Assembly (NCBI GenBank): GCA_019454045.1
Contig: SKCR01036788.1
Location: forward strand, 124,001 to 188,000
Direction of reading: 5' to 3'
Length of the DNA: 64,000 nt
Origin: Zanthoxylum bungeanum
Lineage: Eukaryota > Streptophyta > Magnoliopsida > Sapindales > Rutaceae
Below the pieces are notes generated by a model. That model was not told the origin of the DNA. It saw nothing but the letters and a program-made list of their open reading frames with translations, and searched no databases. The translations under genes were made by a program, and so were the position numbers. Numbering within the stretch: the first letter of the stretch is position 1; each line of letters opens with the position of its first letter. Positions 13,068 through 24,498 of this stretch are shown here, piece by piece.

Positions 13068-14713
13068 ATCTGATGAAACATAAGTTGGAAACATTTGACA
13101 AGTTCAAAATATTCCAAAATGAAGTAGAAAAATAAATCAGTAAATTCATCAAGTGCCTTAGATGAGATCGTGGCAATGAATATATAAGTGGAGAGTTCAG
13201 AATTTATTTAAAGGAAAATGAAATTCATGCCCAATATAGTCCACCAGAAACACCTCAATACAATAGTTTTTCTGAGCTTATAAATCATACTTTATTGGAT
13301 ATGGTGCGAACAATGATAAGTTATACATACCTTCCTTATTATCTTTGGGGTTGTACTTTATTTACTACTGCCCACATACTTAATATAGTTCCATTGAAAG
13401 CTGTTTCTACGACACCCTGTAAGATATGGTTTTATAGAAATTCAATTTAGGCTTTTAAAGATTTGGGGTTGTCCTCTATACGTTAGAGTTGCGTAGCGGG
13501 GATAAATTAGTAACTAGAGGGTATAAATATAGGTTCATTGGATATCCTGAAAATTCCATAGGATATCAATTCTATGATTCCAAGCAATGAAATATATTTG
13601 TTGTTCGTTTTGCCACTTTACTTAAAAAGTAATTTTTGAGAGAAAATAGGAATTGTAGAGAGACTAAACTTGATGAGTTTAATCCCAATATTAAGGAACC
13701 CTTGATAGAACCAGAGATCCAATTATGATAAGGAACTACAACACAAGTTCTACGTAAGTTGAACAGAATATGAAAGCCTCTTGAGAGATTATTTTTAACA
13801 TCTGATGCGAGCTTTAATGTTCTCCTCTTAGAGGAAACAGATCCGACTACATATAAGAAAGCGATATTGGATATCGATTCGGCCAAATAGTAGAAAACCA
13901 TGAAATTCGAGATGGATTCTATACATGAAAATCAAGTTTTGGACTTAGTTGAACTTTTGGAAGGATTTAAACCTATAGGATGTAAATGAGTTTATAAAAA
14001 GAAGCGAGGGCCCGATGGAAAAGTGGAAACCTTTAAGGCCCGACTGGTAGCGAAAGATTATACTTAACATCCTAGGGTTGACTATGAGAAAACTCTTTCA
14101 CCAGTAGCCATTCTAAAATCCATTAGGATTATCTTAGCCATTGTTGCATATCACGGCTATGAGATATGGTAGATGGATGTGAAAACCTCTTTCCTAAATG
14201 ATTCCTTGAGAACAATCGGACATATCAAGTGAGGCTTCAAACTTAGTTTGTAACCTCCAAAAGTCTATTTATGGATTTAAACGGGCATCCCGAAACTGGA
14301 ATCATCATTTTGATGAGATAATTAGATTATCTGAATTCATCAAGAACAAGGAAGAACCATGTGTTTATAAGAAAGTGAGTGAGAGCATTACAGTTTTCCT
14401 ACTCTTATATGTAGATGACATACTTATCATAGGAAATGATATAGGATTGATGCAAAGTGTGAAAGCCTAGATTTGTAAAAATTTCTCCATGAAAGATATG
14501 AGTGAAGCTTCATATATACTAGGTATAAGGCTCTATCGGGATAAAGTTAGGAAGCTTATAGGATTTTCTCAATCGACGTACATATATAAGATGTTAAAAA
14601 GGTACGGTTTTACTAACTGCAAGGCAGTAAATATACCTTTCTGATATGACATAAATCTTTTGAAGAAAATGGTACCTCAGACTGAGAAATAGAGAGTTAG
14701 AATTTCTAACTTA
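13068..14713 (+). pseudogene. Element A integrase C-terminal part and RT remnant
   Basis: Resumes A's pol after element B. The integrase core continues with YLMKHKLETFDKFK and then a DRGNEYISGEF block. The third block is damaged: SFSELINHTLLDM stands where NGVAER is expected. A linker with stops follows. From about 13890 the RT reads WVYKKK-like (one stop), FKARLVAKDYT, DYEKTLSPVA, MDVKTSFLND and, after a frameshift, SIYGFKRASRNWNHHF. The catalytic YVDD is intact at 14408-14419 in LLLYVDDILIIGND. Several in-frame stops prevent translation. The frame is cut at 14718 by element C, and RT and RNase H resume at 58080. Confidence 0.82.
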
Positions 14714-14718
14714 CCATA

Positions 14719-15518
14719 TATTAGACAATTATGACCCATAGCGTCACTATTTGTATAAGACATTGTGGTTTTTGTACAAATTAACTATGTGACAATGGAA
14801 ATTACATTTTATCATTTTGTAATTTGATTACTTTAATATATAAATGGTAAAATTCCTTATGATTAGTTCCGGATTAAAGGATATGAGACAGTATCAATCC
14901 ATAACGGTTTAATCATTAAATATCCCTAGTCGTAGTATTATCGAGACAGGACATCGATAATGCGAAATAGACTAGTATTATACTTGTGCGTGTTACGGAA
15001 GCGTAATAGCATAATTCTCATATATTTGAGTATTGGATACTTATGCAAGTGTGATAGGAGGTTTTGGTTATCGATGGTACGGAAACAGCTTCGCTCTGAT
15101 AGACCCCTCGGAATCCCATTGGTCTATGGAAATCCACATCAGGGTAGGTGTATTTGGTATTAACCTGAGACTTACATTGCTAGTACTTACGACAATCAAT
15201 ACGCTTTGGTTTTGGTCGTCCGGGACTTTAACATGTTATGTGTACGTCTCTTCTGGGTTATTGAGAATCGTAGTGTATTGGTTGTGATGTCAAGACGGAA
15301 GCATCACTTCAGTCATATGGAGATGATGACCATATAGGGATACAGAACTGGTACTCTAATGTGTTGCAACCATCGGGATAATATGACAAGGTCATGATTA
15401 CCCGATTAAAGAGACTAGTTGCTTGTGATCTGATATATGCTTCGTACGGGGCAGACACTATTCCAGCCCCAGGCCTTGCATGTGACATCCGATACTGGAT
15501 CATAATACGCAATACTAC
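14719..15518 (+). repeat. Element C 5' LTR, left part
   Basis: First 800 bp of C's 5' LTR, matching 56137 onward. It begins TATTAGACAATTATGACCC where the 3' copy begins TGTTAGACAATT. A TATA-like word TATATAAAT is at 14837-14845. The LTR is interrupted after ACTAC by element G and resumes at 21919. Confidence 0.92.
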
Positions 15519-16090
15519 TGTGGTGACACAGAACTTGGGCGACGCATACTGTTCTGGGCTTGCAGCCTAGTGGGAGTACGGAATAGTCCGTAGGGGACTA
15601 AACCGGAGAATAAATGAGTCGCCACCCGGTGTGAACCGGGAAAATAGTTTAAGGCCGCACTCACCCCTCGCAAGGGATGACCTCAAACCGTTGGGTTCGG
15701 AATGGTCCCTTACTTATGCCACTTGTGATGATATAATTTGTGCAATAAATCAACCGAGTGTACTCAATAATCATACTCAATGGTATTTAGACCTAACATG
15801 CATTCGCTAAATAATCTTATTCTAAGTTTGCATGCTTAAAAGTAAGTCTTTGAACGACAAACAAGATATCACACGATGAGCATATTGAACCATTAAATCA
15901 AAATAAATGAATTACCATTCAAACATAAACATAAACTAAGCAACCTATCATGCATAAAACTAACATTATCATGTTTTGACAATAAATAATAAACTAAGAA
16001 AAATCATGCTTTAAACAATAGATATATAACCTACAAACTATATCATGCTCAAATACAAATTTGGATGGAACGAAACATATGTCTCTTAAG

Positions 16091-16180
16091 TGGTACGTGG
16101 CGTTGTATCCCGAGTGCATACCATACTACCGTCCATTCGGAATCGGCTATGGAATTTACATCCGGGTTTCCATCTGATAT
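16091..16180 (-). repeat. Box in G LTR shared with E leader
   Basis: About 88 bp that, read on the minus strand, match 35228-35315 with about 12 mismatches by hand alignment, including an identical 21-bp run. It lies downstream of G's putative promoter, so it would be in G's transcribed leader. Confidence 0.8.
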
Positions 16181-17798
16181 ATCATAAAAGGGGAACAAAT
16201 ATCCCGCTCATTCAACAATCACATCATGCCTCAAACGAATCTCATGTGATATAAAATATTAAAATAAATAATTATAAATGAAAGGTAATGAATACAAGGG
16301 TGCCCTCAGGTCTAACCTCTTTTGTCGTCTCTCGAAAGCGCGTTACACGGCTGTTGGAAGGGTTGATGCTCCGCAACTTTTTTGGTTCACTAATCCAACG
16401 TTTTTTCTTCGCTGTTTCGCTGTTCGGGCTACTATTTTCACTCCGTTTTGCTACTATTTCGGGTGTATTTTCTGGTCACTGTTTCAGGTCTATTAGGCTA
16501 CTGTTTTGGGTGTTTTAGGTGCGGTTTTGGGTGGTATTTTGCTATAGTTTTCAGGGGTTGTTCTGGCCTGTTTTAAGGCTACAACTGGGCAGTTTTGTGT
16601 GTCTAATATACTGCAGTTCAGGGTGCAAGATGCGGCAGTTCAGGGGTTTGTTCTCGGTAAAAGGGTTTATTGGCTTGATGCTGCGTAAGGTGTCTTTCAC
16701 GTGGCCAAAGTAAGGGTTTACTGCATGCGTTTATCTTGGGAAGTCATGGCATGAGTTGGTTTTTGTCAGAAGGGTTTGTTGGCTTGATGCTTGAGGGCTA
16801 CGTGGGGTATGTTTCACGTGGCCAGAGTGAGGTTTTACAGTGTGTTATTTGGCATCAATGAGGGCTTGCAGTGTGAGTGTTATTTTAATCAAAATAGTCT
16901 AGGGTTTGTGTTGCTTATGACTTGTCAATGGCGTGTTTGCTATTATGGTTGGTCAGTGTATTTTGTTGTGGGAGGCAATGAACGTGTTTGTTGCTTACGT
17001 GATGGGCTTATGTGTTGACGTGTGGTGAGTTGCATGGCTTCTATATGGCTCTTTTTGTCTTCACGTTGATTTAAGGCTCATGGGGAGAGAGAAGGTCGTG
17101 TGTGGCTGATTAGGGTTTCTATTTTGTTTTGTCGGTGAGAAGGCTGAGGGCGATGCCGTGAGTTAGGTGGTTGTGAAGCTTATATGAGTAGGCAGTGAGG
17201 TCGTTTCTTCTACGTGCGTGAGGTTCTAGAATGGAGTATGGCCAGGCGTCAAGGCTTCTATGTGTGGTTGATGAGTTGTTTATCAAATAGAGCTGAAGTG
17301 GTGATGGTCGCTAGTGGGCAGGGGGCTATGTGGCGTGTTTGTGAATGTAGGCTACCTTACGCTTGAATGAGGGTTACGTAGATGTGTTTGTTGATGAGTT
17401 TGAGGGCTTTTAGGGTTCTTGTACTGCCGTGTGTGGCCTGTGAGGTTCTGTTTGCAACTTGAAGATACCTTGAGTGGCTGTGTCCAGAGAGAGAGATTAA
17501 GGTCTGTGTGAAGAATGATTGGGAGACATGTTCAAGGCTGATGCGTTGAATGTGTTTGAGGGGGTATGTGTGAGGACGTGTTTGAGGCAGCAGTGAGTGG
17601 TGTTCTTGTTTTGTTATGTGTTGAAGGGAAGCAGGTATTGAGGTGTTGGTTTACGGGTAGTGTTGAAGGGAAGTAGGTCTTGAGGTGTTGAAGGGCTGGT
17701 GCTTTACGTGGAGGAGCTAGGGTTTCTTTGTGTATACGTGAGTCAGAGAGAGGAGAGTGTGGAGATGGAGGAGAGAGGAAGCTTAGGGTTAGTTTGTA

Positions 17799-17810
17799 CT
17801 ATTTATATAG
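17799..17810 (-). promoter_or_regulatory. TATA box in G 3' LTR
   Basis: Minus strand CTATATAAATAG, about 630 bp from the LTR start. A near copy (minus CTATATAAAC) occurs in the 5' remnant near 21279-21288. It supports the minus orientation and puts the transcription start near 17775. Confidence 0.6.
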
Positions 17811-18439
17811 TGAGGGAATGTATTAGGATTAGGGTTTGCATGGATTTGTTAGGAAATAAAAATTAATTAATTAGGTATATTTAATTTGGTTATTTTAGGC
17901 AATAGTATTTTTAATTTTGGTGGGAATTATTTAAATTTGGTGATTGATTTATTTAATTAGGAATGAAATTATTTTGATTTTAATTTATTTATTTTAAATT
18001 TAATTTGTTTTATTTAATTTGAATTGGATTTAATTTAATTAGTTATTAAACTTAATTTCAATTTAGTTTATATTTGTGCGTTTAATTGTATTTTAATTGG
18101 TTTCAATGGATTTTAGTTTAATTCAATTTAATTTAATTTGTGTTTAATTAGTTTTAATTTACTTAGGTTTAATTTAAATTTAATTTGACATATATTTTAA
18201 ATGTTTTAATTATTTTTGGATGTGATTTAATGGGCTTGGATGAGATGGGCTTGGTTAAGTCTTAAAATGGAGGTCCAACAGCGAACCCGAAACTAAACAC
18301 GTGAACTAAATCCAACAAGACGTCAATTCTTGACTCTTCCCTTCCGACTTACTTTTTCTGCGATTTCCACGACTTAAAAGATAGTGCCTCCAAATGAGGC
18401 TCATCATCGGGTTTCACATGCAAAAATGTAATGCCTACA

Positions 18440-18580
18440 GTCGCCCCCACTTTGATGGGACTTGTGCAGTGTGTGACAGTGACAATCCTATCAAAGTACA
18501 TGCAATGCATTTTCACTTACCTGGCTCGCCAGCTACCATTTGACTTGCCTGTTGTATTGAGATACTTTGAACTTTGGGCT
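18440..18580 (-). other. Element G polypurine tract and 3' spacer
   Basis: Minus strand TCAAAGTGGGGGCGAC immediately precedes the LTR start TGTAGG, a typical gypsy purine tract (18440-18455). The remaining bases up to the repeat array are unique sequence with no recognised feature. Confidence 0.75.
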
Positions 18581-19660
18581 TTGTTCCCAAACTGTTGAGA
18601 TGAGGCTTTATTCCTCCGAGCTTTATTCCCGAACTATTGAGATGAGGCTTTATTCCTCCGAGATTTATTCCCGAACTGTGTAGATGAGGCTTTATTCCCT
18701 CGAGCTTTATTCCCGAACTGTTGAGATGAGGCTTTATTCCTTTCGAGCTTTATTCCCGAACTGTTGAGATGAGGCTTTATTCCTTTCGAGCTTTATTCCC
18801 AAACTGTGTAGATGAGGCTTTATTCCCTCTAGCTTTATTCCCGAACTGTTGAGATGAGGCTTTATTCCTTTCGAGCTTTATTCCCGAACTGTTGAGATGA
18901 GGCTTCATTCCTCCCGAGCTTTATTCCCGAACTGCTTACTGTGTAGAGATAGGGCTTTATTCCTCTAGGCCTTGTTCCCAAACTGTGTATAGATAGGGCT
19001 TTATTCCCCTAGGCTTTGTTCCTGAGCTGTTTTGAAAGTGGGCTTTATTCCCCTGGGCCTTGTTCCCGAACTGTACTGAATGTGGGCCTTATTCCTTTTC
19101 TGTATTGACTGTGGGCTTTGTTCCCGAACTGCACTGATTGAAGGCTTTATTCCCGAGCTGTTTTGAAAGTGGGCTTTGTTCCTCTAGGCCTTGTTCCCGA
19201 ACTGTACTGAGATGAGGCTTTATTCCTCTGGGCTGTATTCCCAAACTATGCTGAGATAGGGCTTTATTCCCCTGGGCTTTCTTCCCGAACTGTGTTAAGA
19301 TAAGGCTTTATTCCTTTAGGCTTTCTTCCCGAACTGTGTCAAGATAGGGCTTTCTTCCCCTAGGCTTTCTTCCTGAACTATTGAGATAAAGCTTTATTCT
19401 TCTGGGCTGTATTCCCGAACTGAGCTGACTGTGGGCTTTGTTCCTGACTTGTACTGAATGGGGGCTTTATCCCCAATCTGAGCTGACTGTGGGCTTTGTT
19501 CCTGAATTGTACCGAATGTGGGCTTTGTTCCTGACTTGTACCGAATGTGGGCTTTATTCCCGAGTTTGCTTAATGTAGGCTATATTCTCGAACTGTACTG
19601 AATGTGAGCTTTGTTCCCCTGAATGTAATGGATGTGGGCTTTAATCCCTAACTATGTTGA
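18581..19660 (-). repeat. Tandem array 1 of G, TTTATTCCC type
   Basis: About 25 degenerate tandem units. A typical unit is 42-44 bp: GAGATGAGGCTTTATTCC followed by GAGCTTTATTCCCGAACTGT on the plus strand, itself built of two half units of about 21 bp. Later units drift to GTGGGCTTTGTTCCTGA. No spacers and no dyad structure, so this is not CRISPR. It corresponds to the repeat-rich 3' UTR known in Tat/Ogre elements. Confidence 0.88.
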
Positions 19661-20410
19661 CTGTGGACTTCGATCCTGGGACGCATCCCAATAACTGCAA
19701 CTGACAACGGGGGCACCTCGCCCGTAGGCATCTCGACCCATTACCACTGACAAAGTGGGCCTCGCCCATAAGCTGACGATGTAACGGGTCCTCGACCCTG
19801 GGACGCATCCCGGAACTGCAACCGACAACGGGGGCACCTCGACCCTGGGCACCTCATCCCAATACCGTTGACAATAGGGACCTCGACCTCAAGCTGATAA
19901 TGTAATGGGCACCTCTACCCTGAACTGATACTGACGTGGGCCTCGTCCCAAAACTGATGCTGATATGGGCCTCGCCCTCAAACTGATACTGATATGGGCC
20001 TCGCCCCTATGTTGATACTGATATGGGCCTCGCCCTCAGAGTGCCATACCCGGCAAGACCGATTCTGATGCTAATGTGGGCCTCGCCCCCAGAGTGCCAT
20101 ACCCGGTAAGACTGATTCTGATGTCTCCATACTCGGAGTGCCGTACCTGGCCAAACTGATCTGATGCCTCAATACCCGGAGTGCCATACCCGGCAGAACT
20201 GATGTTGTATCTCCATACCCGGAGTGCCATACCTGGCAGAACTGATGTTGTATCTCCATACCCGGAGTGTCATACCCGGCAGAACCGATGCTGTTTCTCC
20301 ATACCCGGAGTGTCATACCCGGCAGAACTGATGTTAGATCTCCATACCCGGAGTGTCATACCCGGCAGAACTGATGTTGTATCTCCATACCCGGAGTGTC
20401 ATTCTTGACT
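19661..20410 (-). repeat. Tandem array 2 of G, CACCTCGACCC and CCATACCCGGAGTG types
   Basis: Two sub-families follow each other. Up to about 20040 the units contain GGGCACCTCGACCCTGGGA or GATATGGGCCTCGCCC. From 20040 the unit is about 43 bp and contains CATACCCGGAGTGTCATACC followed by CGGCAGAACTGATGTT, with at least seven copies. Frames crossing it on either strand are products of the repeat, not genes. Confidence 0.85.
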
Positions 20411-20915
20411 TTTTGATGATATATGGGTCTAAACCTTGGGACTCATCCCCAAAACTGATGGTGAAGTCGGCCCCGAAACTCTGATAATGTGGGCTTTGAC
20501 CCTAGGATTCCTTCCCAGATTCATTACAAAACTCTACTGCTGTGGGCCTTGACCCTAGGATTCATTCTCAGATTCTACTGATGTGGGCCTCGACCCTGGG
20601 ATTCATTCCAAAACTCTGCTGACGTGGGCCTCGACCCTGGGATTCATTCCCTGATTCATTCCAAAACTCTGACGATGTGGGCCTCGACCCTGGGATTCAT
20701 TCCCGGATTCATTCCAAAACTCTGACGATGTGGGCCTCGACCCTGGGACTCATCCCCAAACTGAAACTGATATGGGCCTCAACCCTGGGACTCATCCCCG
20801 AACTGAAACTGATATGGGCCTCAACCCTGGGATTCATCCCAAAACTGAAACTGATATGGGCCTCAACCCTGAGATTCATCCCCAAAACTAAAACTGATAT
20901 GGGCTTCAACCCTGG
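20411..20915 (-). repeat. Tandem array 3 of G, GGGCCTCRACCCTGGGA type
   Basis: About ten units of about 42 bp, typically CTGATATGGGCCTCAACCC followed by TGGGATTCATCCCCAAAACT. Because 42 is divisible by three, both strands stay open with a 14-residue period (for example WASTLGLIPKLKLI). The array runs straight into the truncated LTR at about 20916. Confidence 0.85.
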
Positions 20916-21918
20916 ATGTGTTTGGCCTGTGAGGTTCTGTTTGCAACTTGAAGATACCGTGAGTGGTTGTGTCCAGAGAGAGAGAGATTAAGGTCTGCGT
21001 GAAGAATGATAGGGAGACGTGTTAAAGGCTGATGCGTTGAATGTGTTTGAGGGGGTATGTGTGAGGACGTGTTTGAGGCAGCAGTGAGTGGGGTTCTTGT
21101 TTTGTTATGTGTTGAAGGGAAGCAGGTTTTGAGGTGTTGGTTTACGGGTAGTGTTGAAGGGCTAGTGCTTTACGTGGAGGAGCTAGGGTTTCTTTGTGTA
21201 TTTCTTTGTGTATGCGTGAGTCAGAGAGAGGAGAGTGTGGAGAGGGAGGAGCGAGGAAGCTTAGGTTAGTTTGTAGTGTTTATATAGTGAGGGAATGTAT
21301 TAGGATTAGGGTTTGCATGGATTTGTTAGGAAATAAAAATTAATTAATTAGGTATATTTAATTTGGTTATTTTAGGCAATAGTAATTTTAATTTTGGTGG
21401 GAATTATTTAAATTTGGTGATTGATTTGTTTAATTAGGACTGAAATTATTTTGATTTTAATTTATTTATTTTAAATTTAATTTGTTTTATTTAATTTGAA
21501 TTGGATTTAATTTAATCAGTTATTTAACTTAATTTCAATTTAGTTTATATTTGTGAGTTTAATTGTATTTTAATTGGTTTCAATGGATTTTAGTTTAATT
21601 CAATTTAATTTAATTTGTTTTTAATTAGTTTTAATTTACTTATGTTTAATTTAAATTTAATTTGTGACATATATTTTAAATGTTTTAATTATCTTTGGAT
21701 GTGATTTAATGGGCTTGGATGAGATGGCTTGGCTAAGTCTTAAAACGGAGGTCCAACAGCGAACCCAAAACTAAACACGTGAACTAAATCCAACAAAACG
21801 TCAATTCTTGACTCTTCCCTTCCGACGTCCGTTCTCCGTGATTTCCGCGACTTAAAAGATAGTGCCTCCAAATGAGGCTCATCATCGGGTTTCACATGCA
21901 AAAATGCAATGCCTATAA
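20916..21918 (-). repeat. Element G 5' LTR, truncated
   Basis: About 1.0 kb matching 17431-18439 at roughly 97% in a hand-compared 120-bp sample. Only the first third of the LTR (minus orientation) is present; the rest, with primer-binding site, gag and pol, is replaced by the array. The outer terminus is TA instead of TG (minus TATAGGCATTGC). Confidence 0.85.
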
Positions 21919-21923
21919 CTACG

Positions 21924-23043
21924 TATACTACGCCTGACATAGATTATATATTCCTTTAAGAATATTTCTGGAGAAATGGGTAGGCACGGTGCTTTGCTAG
22001 AAGCTAACCATGTCTTGTGAATCGGTAAAAATGTAGAACGAGGTACTCACGTGTTCGGATAGTCCGACAACCGGATTTACTACCAACATATCCAGGTATC
22101 TCATGGGTCACTTGCCGAAAATTCACCGATGACGTATGATTTAAAGATAATTAATCTATGATTAATTACGGCGAGAATTTATCTGGGATAAAATCCTATT
22201 AGAAGAGGGAGAACGGTTAATTTGGAATTAATCAATAAATAATATATTCGATATATTAAACGAAATTAGATTTCGACGTGGAATTAAAATTGTATTTAAA
22301 TTCGGGCTAACGAATTAATTTAGAATTAATTCGCGAGCGACGTGAATAGTAATTTTACTAGGCATAATTATTTAATTAAATTTGATTTAATTACATAGCA
22401 ACGGAAAATTTGTTAATTCGGAATTAATGAACCTGAGCCCGGAATGTGTTTGCGGGCCCACTCGAATTTTGAATTAAAGTGGGGCCCATAAGTCACATCG
22501 CAAGTCACATCGCCTGTCACTTTAGTGATGGAAGTCATGTCACCTTTTTGTGATTGACATTCAGTCACTATTCATGATGGAAGTAGATAGCGGCATTGAA
22601 TGTCAATTTTCCCTCCAATTTTCTTTATGCTTTTTGGAAAAGCATATACCAAATGTGGTGAAAGACTTTTGTATTAAGTTTTTAGAAAACAAAAACAAAA
22701 GAAATAGAAAACTCTCTCTCTCTCTCTCCCCTTTAGCTCCATTGCCGCGAGCTTCTCCATTAGACGGGAAAATTATTTTTCTTTCTTATCTTGCTAACAC
22801 ATTCAAGGAATCATATCAAGGTGTTAGGGAAACTAATCCATTGAGCTTGGAATCAACACTAAAGCTTGGAGCTTGGATTCATCAAATTCAAAGAGGAATC
22901 ATGAAGACTCTCTCAAATGAAAAAGTTTTGTTATCAACGCATCCAAAATCTGATCTTTGTAAGTATATTTCCGCCATTCTTACTTTCGTATTCACATTTA
23001 TTTCATGCTTTATATGATCTTGGGAATTCCTTAGAGACCAACA
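21924..23043 (+). repeat. Element C 5' LTR, right part
   Basis: Resumes C's LTR after element G and matches 56950-58074 at the 3' LTR. It ends GAGACCAACA. The conserved word AGGTGTTAGGGAAACTAATCC lies at about 22819. A 155-codon open frame (22550-23017) has no counterpart of the same length in the 3' LTR (57563-57781 is cut short), so I do not treat it as a gene. Confidence 0.9.
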
Positions 23044-23044
23044 A

Positions 23045-23058
23045 TGGTATCATGAGCC
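23045..23058 (+). other. Element C primer-binding site
   Basis: TGGTATCATGAGCC one base after the LTR end: the initiator tRNA-Met site with a small change relative to TGGTATCAGAGCC. Confidence 0.82.
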
Positions 23059-24321
23059 TTGTTGAGCATGAAATTGAACTTAGAGTTTATATTCTTGATT
23101 TGGGTATTTTTGATTAGAGCATGTTTTAATCAATTTATTTGTTTGAGTATGCTTGTATGTTGATAACTTAGTGTTATGCATGATCAATTTTAGAAAAAAT
23201 TAATTGGATTAATTTTACCCAAAATCTTAGGCTTGGCCGAATACATATATGCCCTAAAGTCATGGTAATTTTTGTTCTTTTGATCATTGGATGAGTTTAA
23301 AGACTTGGGAAATATTGATTTTAGATTCAATCGGATTGAAATCGGAATCGGATATAAAATCCCTAATAATTTCGTGAGCTTTAAGCATGGAAATGAGTTG
23401 ATTTTGTTTCAATTATGTTGGACATGTATTGATGATGAATAAGCATGATTAATTGATTAGATTAGTATTTTGGAAATGTTAATTTAAATATTTAATCATG
23501 GCTAAGCACTTTAATTAATTAAATCATGATATTTGGAATATTAAAATTTAATTAGTTGGGCTTAATTTAGAATTGGGCTTATAATGTTGTATTTGGGCCT
23601 GATGGGCTTGTTTGGGCCAAATTGGTTTAGGACAATTGGATTAGATCGAAATTGAGCCTAAACCATTCCATTAAATCCAAATATAACAAATGGGCCTTTT
23701 AATATTTAATTGGGCCTAATAGGCCTAAATTGGTTTCTTGACAAATAAGGTGATTCCTTACTTGGGCTTTGGTATTTGGGTTTGACCCATATTGAGCAAA
23801 GTACATGCCTTAAGAAATTAATTGAAAGCCCATTGAACTTTAATTAAAAGACATTGGATGTTAATTGGGCTTTGAGACCCATTAAGATTAGATTTAGAAT
23901 CTAAGTCGTAAAGGCGCATTAAAATGTAGTTATTTAATTTAGAATTAAATATAGAATTAGTATTGAATACAAATTAAATTAGATTTAAATTGTAGTTCGA
24001 TATAATTCAAGAAATCGTACTTTGAGTACTTATTCTTTAACGAGTTGGACTCGCGCAAATCAAATCGTTGTTTGAATATTGGATGATCAATTTATTCAAA
24101 GATTAATTAATTGAATTAGATTGATTGAATACATGCTTTGTGTGAATACATAGATGTGTTGAATGAATAATGTATATCAGATGGATATTAGAAGGGAAAG
24201 GGCAATTTTGGAAATTGTTGTAAATTTAGAATTTATTAAATTGGACATGCGTTTCCAGCCTTATCTCTCTCGAATCTTTGTAATTCTCTTCTCACCTAAT
24301 TCCCTCAATGTTCATGAGGTT
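23059..24321 (+). other. Element C leader, truncated
   Basis: Non-coding leader aligning with D 27124-28985 and with the reverse of F 51830-53084. It includes the GGGCCTAATGGGCC-rich segment near 23590-23780. It stops at CATGAGGTTT, where D continues CTTTAGAAG; here it runs into E's LTR. The downstream third of the leader, including the 18-bp word region and the start of gag, is deleted. Confidence 0.8.
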
Positions 24322-24482
24322 TCGGGGGCATTCCGGGGCTGAAATCTTATGTAAAATAGAAGCAAAATTTCAGTATACCCACTGGTATCATTCGGACAAA
24401 GGAAGGGCAAAGCAGAAAAAATTTTCAAGTTTGATCCGTGGGCCTAACCGCTTCCGCTGAGCGAGGGAAAGCGTTTCCTACA
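24322..24482 (+). repeat. Element E 5' LTR remnant
   Basis: Last 161 bp of the LTR, matching 42306-42466 (GGGGCTGAAATCTT and CCCACTGGTATCATTCGG are shared). It ends TTTCCTACA. About 2.07 kb of the LTR is missing. Confidence 0.88.
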
Positions 24483-24484
24483 AT

Positions 24485-24498
24485 TGGCATCAAGAGCG
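24485..24498 (+). other. Element E primer-binding site
   Basis: TGGCATCAAGAGCG two bases after the LTR end, a variant of the initiator tRNA-Met site TGGTATCAGAGC. Confidence 0.7.

Larger units (their letters stand above)
15519..18439 (-). repeat. Element G 3' LTR
   Basis: 2,921 bp. In minus orientation it starts TGTAGGCATTACATTTT after the purine tract and ends GTGTCACCACA at the target duplication. The first 1.0 kb is repeated at 20916-21918. The right third is a long AT-rich tract (17840-18230) dominated by TTTAATTT. The left end includes GAGTCGCCACCCGG, a word I associate with Tat-type elements. Small frames in 16278-17018 are incidental. Confidence 0.85.
15519..21918 (-). mobile_element. 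Element G: Tat/Ogre-like gypsy derivative without gag-pol
   Basis: A 6.4 kb insertion flanked by ACTAC (15514-15518 and 21919-21923) within C's 5' LTR. In minus order it has the first 1.0 kb of a 5' LTR (21918 to 20916), then directly 2.3 kb of 42-44 bp tandem repeats, a short unique stretch, a purine tract and a full 2.9 kb 3' LTR. The LTR start (minus TGTAGGCATTACATTTTTGC), long LTR, GTGGGGG-type purine tract and tandem-repeat 3' UTR fit the Tat/Ogre lineage of Ty3/gypsy. The primer-binding site, gag and pol are absent. The lineage call is by recognition; no protein is left to confirm it. Confidence 0.8.

Noticed and set aside
16278..17018. Cysteine- and aromatic-rich frames as secreted peptides
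   Set aside because: Located inside G's LTR, in three overlapping frames, with no homology or shared reading frame.
17840..18230. Long TTTAATTT-rich tract as a matrix-attachment region or origin
   Set aside because: Base composition alone; it recurs as part of G's LTR and nothing else supports a function.
20071..20408. Overlapping repetitive frames on both strands as small proteins
   Set aside because: Produced by the 43-bp array in G's 3' UTR.
18581..20915. CRISPR-like array
   Set aside because: Direct tandem repeats without unique spacers, degenerate units and no cas genes, in plant DNA.
20677..20991. 104-codon frame with a 14-residue period (WASTLGLIPKLKLI) as a repeat protein
   Set aside because: It is the translation of a 42-bp tandem repeat; the opposite strand is open too, and there is no start context or homology.
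22550..23017. 155-codon frame as a gene
   Set aside because: It lies in C's LTR; the matching LTR copy has the frame cut to 72 codons and there is no recognisable domain.
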